From assembly GCA_945859605.1 (NCBI GenBank), contig OX243812.1, positions 45,595,846-45,659,845 of the forward strand: a DNA stretch of 64,000 nt. Reading direction: 5' to 3'. The first letter of the stretch is position 1. Each line of letters opens with the position of its first letter. This document shows, one piece after another, positions 19,501-31,500 of the stretch. Below the pieces are notes generated by a model, which had not been told where the DNA came from, did no database searches, and was given only the letters and a program-made list of their open reading frames with translations. The stretch is from Lumbricus rubellus (Eukaryota > Annelida > Clitellata > Crassiclitellata > Lumbricidae). The position numbers and the translations under genes are program-made.

Positions 19501-22500
19501 TCAAGGTAGGACATGATTATGATCTAGTACATTCATAATGACTTCAGTGTATATATCCCTTTGTACACACAAGCACATTTTTATTTAGGGCTATTTGGCT
19601 TATTACTAAGCAGCAGTAAATTTTTTATGGTTTCTTAGGAGCATTTGAGAAGTACAATGCTGTGAGCGGCAATATATAAGTTTCCAATTATATTACATTG
19701 CATTAGTAATGTAGGAGCGTGTGCTGTGTAAGTCATTTAATGATGATTACTGTGCTGTAGTCATATGGAAGTCGTTACAACAAACAGTGCTAAGAAGAAA
19801 ACTTGTTGGTTTTCTTTGGTCATGTTATGCGTTCAAATGGTTTGGAGAAAGATATGATGCTGGCATGCGGTGAGGGAAGGAGAAAACAAGGGCGACCAAG
19901 GAAAAGGTGGTTGGACGATGTTCAAGAAACAACAGGAATGAATCTGGAACAACTAAGAGAAGCGACATCAGAAAGAAAGCAATGGAGAAGGCTGGCCTTG
20001 TCGATCGCTAGAGTTCAACGAACTGACGGCACAAGGTGACAAGGTGAGTCATATGGAAAGAAATGCCAGTTGGCATAATCTTGCACAGGGCACTAGATAT
20101 AAATTTAGAAGCAAAGAGAGACCACAACTGTGCTGGTTAGACAATAAAAAAGTATTGTTACTTGGACCTGACGTGAAAATTCACTGTACTTGACAAGTAG
20201 CTGAAAAGAATAGGAGCCATTCCTTTTCATCCAGTGTTGCTAGATGTCTGGTTTCAGAAACTGATGATGGTGATGGTGAAGATGATGAATCCTGATCCAC
20301 TCCAACGTATTATTTTGTTTGTTTTAACTGTAGGATGACTATCTGAAAGTGACATGTGAATTTGAAGGTGAGAAAAGGTGAGTCTTGAGTCTCTTGGTCT
20401 CAAAAGTAAGTGTACTGATTTGAAATAACAGAATCACTGTCAGTTACTTTATAAAAACTGATGTTGAAAAGTTTTTGGTGTTTCATCCCTCGGAGTTAAC
20501 ATATTTTTGCTTCAGTCTGTGATTATGCCAGCTTCTTATGCAGCTTTTTGGTCAATTATGAATGCTTCTCCATCTGAAATCATGGTTGAGTAGTGAATAC
20601 ATGGTTTGCAGAATACTAAGTACTTCAAATTGATCTCATGCTCTTAGGGAAGATCTTGTCTCTGAAATCTAACGCTTGTCTATCTGCTATGGCCTGTCAT
20701 GTCCTAAATCCCCCATTGATCAGCTTTCAATTCGACTGCTCTTAGGACTGAGATTAATATTTTTGTTTTCCAGTCTGCTGACAAACAACGTACTTTGCAT
20801 CACTTTCATGATGCTGTTTAAAAAGAATGCCTTTTTGTCTTGTCAAACGCCACACCCATAGTCAAGCTTTCTCTTATTGAAGACCGCTCTCTTAACAGGT
20901 GTGAGCATGCACATCATTTAACTCTTCCAGCAATCTCTTTCTCTTAAGGAATTGTGAAATTGCTGTGCTATCTCAAGAATTTATGGTGAGGTAGTTTACG
21001 TTAATCAGAATTAGTGATCTATAATCAGGTAAAGGCAATATGGAAAATTCTCTGTCATTTGGACATTCATTCATTTGCCAAAATGGATCACTCTGTGATG
21101 TTGGTTTGTCAGCAACTTAGTTATGATTTAGTTCTTATCATCATTCACATAATCATTTAGAAAATATTTGATTTTATTATCTTGGTTGTTAGTAAATTGT
21201 TTGTGTTTGCTAACCCTCTTGTTATTTACCTGAATGAATGGTCTTTACTCACTTAAAAAGTGGTCAGTTACTCAATCCTCCTAAGATCTTTTCTTCTGTG
21301 CAGGGTGGTACAGCTATGCCAGCCAGTACTGTATGAAGATCTGGTTGAAATGGTGGGTCAGTTTGGTAGCAGCCTCACCATTCAGGTGCAGAATAATGGA
21401 AAGGTAAATTACTACAGAAATGCTGAAGTGTAACAAATTATAATCAGCCTCTGGCCACCTCAGATTGCTTAAATATTAATTTTAAGATTCACTCAAGTGA
21501 GAATGTTAGAAGCTCCTCTCTGTCTCTGGTCTATCAGGCATCTGGACTTGGATCCACATTTGGCATCTTCAGTCTTGGCATGGTATTCCTGAACCAACTG
21601 GTACCCTATGCTTAGCTCCTGAATAGTGCATTAAAATTTGGAGTTTATGGTTCAAACGCATTCAGATTGCATTTAGGGCGTTCTTGTAAGCCTGCTGAGT
21701 TGTTTGCCTGTGATTATTCAAATGAGTATAGCTGAATGATAATTCTGTTTTATCCAAGAAGAGCTTTAATAAGTATGCTCTCAGTGTTGTACCTATGTGC
21801 TTGTGGTGACTATGTAAGTTATTTGATGTGGAACCTGTGTGACTGTGGTATGCTAAGATTAAATTCAAAATTGCTTTTAAATTAGTTTTATACTCCAAAG
21901 TCTTTAAACTGATGATTTGGCAGGAATTGACTCTATGTGATTACATATAGTGATCTGAATATTCTTTTTTGATTAGTGTCATTAAATATATTCTTTGTTT
22001 GATAGTTGATTCTGGTAATTGTACTACTGTAGATCTATGTGAAATAGGTTTTAGTGCACTCTATGATATGGATTTATTCCAAGGGGTTTGCACTGTTGAA
22101 CGACCAGACTGACCTTGACCAAGTCCTTGTCCTTCTGGACCAGGATTCCAATACGAAAGGCCTTCACATCCGTCTCCTGCGAGATCCTTTGCAGATTCCA
22201 AAGAGTCCTGTTCCAGTGATCATTTCAAGAAGTCCACCTTCCATGCACGTTCTTCCAGACTCACCGACTTCAAGGAATCGTCTTCCATCCCGCAATTCAA
22301 GAAGTCCTCTTCCGATGCATCTTTCTCCATTTCAAGATAATTTACTGGTTGGTATGAGCTGACGTTTGTTTTACTAATATGAATGCCCTCAGTGTTGCAC
22401 CTTTGTGACTTCGATTATGTGACCGTGGCTTTGACTATGTGACCGTGGCTTTGACTATGTGACCGTGGCTTTGACTATGTGACCATGGCTTTGACTATGT

Positions 22501-25500
22501 ACAGGGAAGAAACAGCATCAGCAACTGATGTCTGTAATAATTGTGAGCATGCTAACCATATTATTTTTTTTCGAAGGCTGGAAATAGCCATGTCTAATCC
22601 TTTAACTGTATTTTTGTAGCTTTAACTTTGGATTAATTTCATGGTTCTACTGCATACGTACACACCAGTGGAATAGTACGGAATTCTGTGCAATCCAGAT
22701 ATATGTGTACAGTGCTGGATGTTGATTTGATTGCAGGACTCTAAGTTTCGAGGTCCATTTACTCACAGTCAATCAGGCCTCGATCGTGATAGCAGCCACA
22801 GTCCAGTGTAAGTTCATTTCATATAATTCTTTGGCTGTGATCTCTTTTCATTTTTTGTTTTATTGTAATTACAATAATGTAGATAGCATCATCAGTAGTG
22901 AGCAACTTCAGTGCTACTATACATACTGTCATCTGTCAGCACAAATGCTCATAACTGTTGTATGAAAGCAGAAAGGCTTTTGGCTTCCTCAATAGGCATA
23001 GCCTCATAGGAAGACTGTTCTCAGCATGGGGACTAGCCACCTGAAAGGCCTGATTAACCACTTTAGATTTAGTGAACTGTCACGAATGCACCAGCAAATG
23101 TTGATGATAGCACCTGTTAAGATCATCCACTTAATGACCTGCTGATGACTGTGTGGTGCATAGTTGTACAAAGACAAGGATGCAAGATTTGAATTGACAT
23201 GTATGCCCAACTATTCTGAACGACTGAAGCTGATTTTGGATTGCAGTCGTAATATGATAGAACTTTGTACGTCACACAACCAGACTTTGGTGTAGGACTG
23301 CCTGAAGGTGAATGATTCTGCGCTGTGTCAAGCCAGCATAAGCATCATTGCAGTAAGCGGTTTGGCTCAAGATTAAATTTTGCACGAGATGGTGAGTTGC
23401 ATCCAATGTGAGAGATTGAGAAACAGACACCAGATCTCTGATTCAGGACGGCAAAGGCGGTTCTCACAAGTCCTGTGATGTGTGACGTCAATTTGGATTC
23501 AGTTGTCTGTGTCAATGAAATTACTGACGTCACAGACCTCATTCTTTGACTCAACTGCACAGCGCCAATGACGAATGAGTTATGTTCTATTTGCTTCACC
23601 CTGCATTTTTATTCTACTTGTTAAGTGTCACTTATTTTGCATTTTACATAATGTCAACATTTGATGAACCTCAGCATTTTTTAAGGGCTTAGTTAGAACC
23701 GTTGTGTAAACATTTGCTGTGACTCAAACTTGAGAATTTGAGATTTGGATTCAAGTTTGAACTTGCCATTATTATTTCAACCAAGAGACTTGATACATTT
23801 TTGCTAAATTCCATGAGCAAAGGATGTAACTATTGATTTATTTATGTTTTGTATGTATGTATAATTGTATATATAATTTGTATATGACCAGTGTGAGTGT
23901 ATCTATTTACGTATGTATGTATTATGTATTAGTGTGGTCCTTATTTTTAAAAGTCTGATTTTATAACGGGGCACCCTCAAAGTTGGTTTCTATTGATGAG
24001 AAAAAAATTGAGAAATTTTTTGGAGATAATCCAAGGACATCTAGGGGTCGCTACCAGAGGTTAAAGTTCAAGCTTAGAATTAATTTAGGCTTTGTGGTAC
24101 AATATGCTTAATTTTCATTAATATGCTTTCTAACCATGTAAATGGCTATGATAGAATTTGATAGACAACTACTTGAATACTATGGTTTTCGAGGTGTTTG
24201 TAACTCCTGGTTTTTAGACTACTTAAGTAACAGAAGCCAATATGTTTACTTTAAGGGTCAAAAATCTGTGGCCTTGGATGTTACCTGTGGTGTCCCCCAA
24301 GGGTCAATACTTGGACCACTTCTTTTCCTTTTATATATAAATGACCTGTCCATGACCTCAACTGTATTTAAATTTATACTATTCGCTGATGACACAAATG
24401 TTTTTCTTTCTCACCATTCCATAGGTCACCTATTTGATATAGCTAATAATGAGTTATCCTTAATAGAGCAATGGTTTAAAGCTAATAGATTATCCCTTAA
24501 TATTGATAAAACCAATTTCATTTTATTCCACACTAAAAAGAAAATTGACCTTGATGTTAATAGGTCACTTCTAATTAATAATGTCCCTATCACCCAAACA
24601 AATTCATCTAAATTTCTTGGGGTCATTGTTGATAGCCACCTTACATGGAAGGATCATATTTCATCTATTGTGAAGAAAATTGCTAAAAACATTGGGGTCC
24701 TTCACAGGATTAAACATTGCCTACCTAAATCTGTTCTCTTTAATCTTTATTATACACTTATTTTCCCTTACCTCTCTTATTGTAACATATCTTGGGGTTC
24801 TAACTATCCCTCTCGACTCAAACCATTGATTATATTGCAAAAACGTGCCATACGATTAATATGTGGTGCTCATTGGAGATCCAGCTCTGCTCCTCTCTAC
24901 TTAAACCATATGTTACTGTCTCTACTAAACATCAATAAGTTCCAAATATGTATGTTTATGCATCGCTACCACCTGTGCCTATTGCCCCACACTTTTAATA
25001 ATTACTTTACTACTGGCTCTAAACTTCACGATCATGCTACTAGGCATGCTAGCTGTTACCGCAGTGAATATGCACGCCTAAAAATTAAACAATTCTCAAT
25101 AAAATGTTTGGGCCCTAAGATTTGGAACGGCCTTCCGGATCATATATCTACCTTAAAATCCACCAGCCTCTTTAAAATTCGCTTAAAAAACTTTCTCGTT
25201 GTGAACTGACATCTTTCACTGCCCCTGACTGACATCTACCCATTGACTAAATCTTGGTTACAAGTATATTTTCTCTTATGTAATATTTTTAATTTAGCTA
25301 CTCTTATATTATATTTTTAACCACTCGTTGTGGAGTATCACTTATAGCCTGCCTATTGTTTTCTTATATCATGGCTGTCTAGTGTCTAGCTTATTATTGG
25401 TTACTGTCACATTGTCGTCTGTTATACACTAACATTTGATACCACTAGTTGTGGTCATTGCCTATGGTTTGCAACTCTTAACATTCATTCATAATTTGAA

Positions 25501-28500
25501 TTAGCTTTATTTTGTTATGCTTCATCAATGTACATGAATATGTTCTCTGTTTACACTCTGCTTATCAATGTACATATCTCTCGTTCTCTCTCTACATTAA
25601 CTCATCTACTTGATTTTGTTTTGCCTACATTGCTTAATAACAACTACACTCCTCTGTCTGTCACCCCCATCTTGATATAACTCCTGTTTGTGGTTGCCCA
25701 GGTTTAGCGGGATCACTCCCTTTCTGGGTGACCCTTTCTTAGTGATCTTTTAACTAATAGATGATAATAACTTGTATGCTCATTACTGCACACTCTTACT
25801 TCATATATATTTTTGCTGTTATGATTTGTTGATCCTATGAATAAAAAAGATTTGATTTGATTTGATTTGATTTGCATATTTTATTAACATCCCCCAACAT
25901 CATAATTGTCACTTACTTACTTATTTTATTTTTAAAAATTCTATAACGCATTAAGTTCCATTAACAGCCATTGCATGTTTTGGCAGCAATTTCGCTTCAT
26001 TTTGATTTGTCATGTATATCAGTATATTGCATAATCTCTCTATTTTAAAAGGTAACACAAAGTTGGCGATAGGTCTAAGTCTTGACAATGCCATGGGGAA
26101 AGTGAGTAATAAAAAATCAACACTTGTATGCTTACTCTCTTTCACACTGCAATGTCTTGGCAATAATCACACAGAAGTTCAATCTCAATTGTTTTTCAAT
26201 TCGTAAGCAGCGTCAGGGACGTAACTAGGATTTTTCGTTTGGGGGGGCTTAAGCCTTAAGTATGACCAATGCTTAAAGTGTAAAAGAAGAAGTGCCAGAA
26301 CACTGTATTGTAATTGGTCGTGAGTGGCGGCGCCGAAGGCGCGAAGTTGCGAGTGCCGAAGGCACGATGCCCGTCCCGACTAGGGGGTCTGGGGGAGTGT
26401 CGTAAGCTCCCCAGCGGTGTCTGGGGCGGAGCCCCAGCGACCAGCGCATTTTTGGCTGTGTCGACCTCAAATGGAGCCATTTTAAGGCTCTTGTTTTCCA
26501 GCTATTTGTGAACGGAAAAGTCGCGAAAACTTTAAGAATAAGTCGTTTTTCAGTGTCGCAAAGCTCAAGATACCAGGATAACAATAAAACTAAAACTGCT
26601 ACTGTAAAAGAGAAGGGTTTTGTATTTACCGTAAGCTCCCCAGCGGGGTCTGGGGCGGAGCCCCAGCGACCAGAGCATTTTTGGCTGTGTCGACCTCAAA
26701 TGGAGCCATTTTTAGGCAGTCATGACCGGTCGTCCGTAACTGCATGTACGCCGTCCATGCGGTAGTCTATTTAAATTAGCCGTAAGCATACAACGGCTTG
26801 ATTTCATTTGGGGGGGCTTCAGCTTCGTTTGGGGGGGCTTAAGCCCCCCAAGCCCAACGCTAGTTACGTCACTGAGCAGCGTATAAAGAGTCGGCAGAAA
26901 ATTGCTGAAAACTTGAAAGCTGAATCTCAACCAGGACTCGTCCAGGAGTTCATCTAACAGTTCACTGGGATGGGATATCTGCAGTAAAGAAATGGTAGAC
27001 CATCTTCCTGTCCTCATGTCTGGAGTGGGTGTCGACCCTGGGTGAAAATTGCCGGGAGGTTTGGGGGGGTTTCAACCCTCCAGTCTTTATTAGAGCCCCA
27101 TAGTAAAGTCTGTTTTTCACACACCAATTCCAAGTGGATAATGGTCCAACACCTCCCCAAAGTTATTTTTTCACAATTCTTACACTGTGCAGTCGACTAG
27201 CTTTGATTATGGTGAAACAGGATTGGCCACATCATGAGGAGTGACACCAAAGTAAGAGACATCATCGAAGGAAGAATGGAGGGGAAAAGTCAAGAGGAAG
27301 ACCAAGAACAATGCTGCTGGACTGGATGATGACAATGGATGGTTACAGAGAGCTAAAGAGAGATGCACAGAACAGATGTGCATGGCGTCATTGGACATAT
27401 GAACCTGCCTGACGGCAGAGAACTAAAGAAAAATATTATCCGGCTTCCATTTATACCAAATGCCAAAAGGTTACTACTCTGGACAAAACTTGGCTTGAAC
27501 ATCCACTAGAAAAAAGCTCAATGCAACTGAAAGATTTTGTCACGGAAAACACGAGATTTTTCAGCATTACAGCAGGTTTTCTCCAACAACACGTTGATAC
27601 ATGGTCAAACGATGAGAACTTCAAGTTAGGTTAGGCCACTGCGAGCTCAGTGAAAGTTGTGAATGACATAACAGAGTGTGGACTGGCACTCATGAACAAG
27701 TACAGCCTAACAAGCTTCAAACAAATAATGAGAATCAGAAGCAGAGTTTGCTATTGGTTGTGAAGAAATAAACCTATTGTCGGAAAAAGGCTCTGATGCA
27801 ATAATGGAAATATTAACTGGAAAAACATTTTTATGCCCGTTTGTATGTGTTTTGACCCAAATAGCAAACCAGTTCACAGCCCACTAGTCCACCTCCAACA
27901 CGGTCCACTGCCCACCAGAATTTATTTTAATTTGTGCATTCAACCACACACTGGTAATAGTATACAATATACGATATTCCATGCTTCACCTGTGTCTTTA
28001 CATTGATATATGTTATGTCCGGTAGCGACCCCTAAAACTCAAAAAAGTCGTTCAAACTTTTCAGTGTCAATATTTTTTAACCTAATGGAATAAGTAAGGA
28101 GGGTGCCTCGTTTAAAATTCCCACAAAAATTTTTTTACATGGAGCTAAGGACCACACTATTATGTATTGATGCATGCAATTATGAAGGGTGCAAGGGACA
28201 AACTTTGACTTTTAGGGTGATAGCTATTTGGATAGATGTATGAATGAATATGTAGATGGAGTGATGGTTTAGTTGGTATGTGGATGGATGGATGCAGTGA
28301 AGGAGTGAGTGGTGGAAGGTGGTGAATGGATGAATATGTGGCAGAGAACCAGTGACTTTAAAGACAGAGACTTGTCACTGGAATAAAAGTGAACTGATGA
28401 AAGAGTTTATTCCAAAGTTGGTTTTGCAACATACAGCAACGTCTGGTTGGAGAATTCAAGCGAAGACCAGTATTAAAGCGACTTCGTCAAAGATAAAAGC

Positions 28501-31500
28501 TACTGAGAAAAAGATGAGAGTAGATCTGGATGGAAGATGTGATCCACAGCTTCACTTCTTGTTCTCTGACTTGTTGGGTTTTGTTGAGACTTTTCACCAG
28601 ATTATGATTCTGGACTGTGGTTTCCTTAAAATGGCAATAGACATCAAGGTTCAAAGGATAACGATAACAGCTTAGCTACTCATACACTGGTGATGACATC
28701 ACCAGTGTATGAGTAGTTAAGCTGATTAGATTATGTGGCAAGTGTAAGCAGGCCAATGCTTTACAGGAAAAAGGTGAGATATTGTGTAAACATGTGATGC
28801 ATCTGTCTAAAGTCACAACACCATTCATCTCTTCAGTGTAGGAAAGATTATGAATGAGTCGGCTGATGTCTAGTCGCAGTTTGAAGTAGGCAGACATCAA
28901 CAACTGTTCCAACTGACATTGCTTTGACTGAGAACGGAATTTACCGGCTGGACTTGATCTCATTCATATTCGCAACCTGACATGATCACTGAAACATGTG
29001 AAGTTGACAGCAAGTTTCTGACCAATGACTTTTCAATATATAAATGCTTAATCCCAGCATTTGATGCAGATTTGCTAACAGGCTAAATTTAGGCATCTGG
29101 TCTGCATTGAGGCCTAAGTGCTGAAGGATGTTGGCTGATGGTGTGATTGTTCTTCAGTTTGTACATTGCTGAGACAAGGCTTGGGAATAGGATTAATCAG
29201 CCAACAAGAAAGCAAAAGGAGAAAGGAGAATATTATTGATGGAAAACAGAGGCTTGTGGCTTTGGAAGTTTGCTATGTTGTTGGGTATTTGTGTTTAGCC
29301 AGCCAAGGGCTGTTTGTTTCTGTTGAAGGCTTGAGACTGGGTTTGAAAAGAGTGCACACTGCACACTATATGCTTCTGTTGTTATGAAAGATAGCAAGCT
29401 CTATTCAGTATTCACAAAATGATGTATGTTGTTTATATAACATATCATTTTCTATGACCTTGTATTGTTGTACTTGGTGTGTGTTGGCTGACAAATGTAT
29501 GTGTGCATGTCTGTATAAATGCCATTTTTGCATTTCGAATTTTCTGATATATTTTTTAAAATATCCTTTCAGAATTTCTAAGAGATTTTACTAAGTATGT
29601 TGCACATAATTTATATATAATTATGGACTGCCAAAATAGACATTGTGGATGTGTGCATGTCCTTACTTAACAGGCTGACATATGGAAAATGTCTAGACAT
29701 AGACATGTTAGTCCATTCAGTCACTAAATTCATATTCAAGTAAACAAGTGGAAGCTGCTCAAGTGAATTGAAGGTTATGCAGAGCAGGAGAAGGTGGTGT
29801 TGCCCTCACATAGCATCTGAGGTTCAGCAGTAGCTCATACTAGCAATCTAGTTGGATCACTACTGGAATTAATATACATGTACAATTGTACATTGTAGAG
29901 TACATGCCTGTGACAAATAATAATTTCCAGAAAAACATTGCGAAAGACAAGATGCCAATGTTATAAATATCATTAAAAAATGTGTATGCTCTGCATGGAT
30001 TGTTTGATATTAACGTTAATTGAAAGTGAATTATGAAACACGAAGACTACTGAGCTCTGTACATGGTTGATGACTCAGTGCTTTGACTTGGAGTCAAGGA
30101 CTTGGATTCAGAGCTTCAGGATGACGAGGACTTGGCTTTAAGTCTGCGTTATACTTGTTATTGCAGACCATTTGCGAATGAGGTCCTGTCTGCAAGGTCA
30201 CGTGCATGCACATTTCATGGCCGAAGAAGTTTGGCGCCAACAGACATTGCTCAAGGTAAAGTGAGCTTCTTGTGAATCGAAGGGGCACTCTTTTTTGAAA
30301 GATGAATTGATGCTGTTTAGGTTAGTAAGGTTTTTTTGTATGTGCACTACTGCACTTGTTATAGCACCCCTTCAAGCTTTCTACCCAGAGGCGCTCCCGA
30401 ATGCAGAGCGGACACTGCATCGGAGTTTCACGCCGAAGCGCTGAGCAATTGTGAGTGAAGGACTTGCCCAAGGTCCTTACGCAGCGAGGTGGATTCGAAC
30501 CTCGAACCTTCCGGCTTCAAGGCAATGACGCCACCACTACACCACCGCGCCCCACAAAAGGGTGATTATGAAACTAGTGATAAAACACTAAATTTGAGCC
30601 CGAAGTGCATTAAAGATTAGGGTAAATTTATTTGATCTTGAAAACTGATTTGATTAATTCTTTATGGAGCAGTTGAAAATTTCATTTCAAAAGCCTTAAA
30701 TTTGAGTTTAACTTTATTGGTTGATGCTGTTTTTGCGTTAAAGTTGAGTTTTGTTGTCAGATGAAAGAACTGCGAATACATTTCCATGTCACTTCCGCCA
30801 GAACCGTTCTGTGAGCGCCACGATGCCAATGGAATCACGTGTTCCAGGATGCTGTTGCCATTCGTGGAGCAACCTCAGCAACGAACAATTGTCATCTTCA
30901 AAACGTGAGTTTTATAACATCATTGTTCAACTGACTGAATGTGAACAGCTATTAATTGGTTAGGCTGCATGTTTGAGATGAACATTGAACAGCATAAATG
31001 ATTTAATTGCACAATATTGACTTCAACCAGGATTGTGAATTCAGTTCTAGATCTGTTCACTGAGACAAATGGATGATGTTGATTTAATTTCCTGTTCTTC
31101 TGTTCTTTAGCAGCAAACTTGTAAAACTGCACAAATGGTATTCTTTTTATGACAATGTCAGCAAAGTTGCTAGCTTAAAAAAGCTAAAATGGTTTGATTG
31201 CATGATGGCAGTGCTGTCTTCTCTCATTCTTCTTTTTTGAGATTTGTATTTCAGAAATGTAACATTGTTATATCAAATTTTGTTACAAGTATATCATGTG
31301 AGATCTATGACTAAATTTTAATGCAAGTGTAATCTTGTGAGATCGATGACTAGAATGGGACAAATTATGATAATTGCATTTTCATATATCTATCCTGAAA
31401 CTGGAATCATGAATGGCATATAAATAAATATCACTGGCCATTGTAATTACATCCATTTGCAACATGTGATAAAAGTGTGCCACTTGCAACATGTGATAAA

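Larger units (their letters stand above)
23931..28158. mobile_element. 4.2-kb nested DNA transposon in kinase intron 5 (10-bp target duplication)
   Basis: Left end AGTGTGGTCCTTA and its perfect inverse at 28146-28158 are flanked by an exact 10-bp ATTATGTATT (23921-23930, 28159-28168). Further in, AGGGGTCGCTACC (24043-24055) has its inverse at 28021-28033, and GGGGCACCCTC has an inverse-like GAGGGTGCCTC. Inside lie a LINE (24135-25876), a hAT-like element (26214-26874) and a LINE scrap (27206-27430). The remaining about 1.6 kb shows no transposase. A 9-11-bp duplication points to Mutator-like elements. Confidence 0.75.

Noticed and set aside
22739..22809. Constitutive exon of the kinase gene
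   Set aside because: Neither phase fits exon 5 and the exon at 30761 together; skipping it keeps the frame. Kept only as a candidate alternative exon.
30480..30554. tRNA gene
   Set aside because: The A and B boxes are real but the body is shared with three other SINE copies and no full cloverleaf follows.
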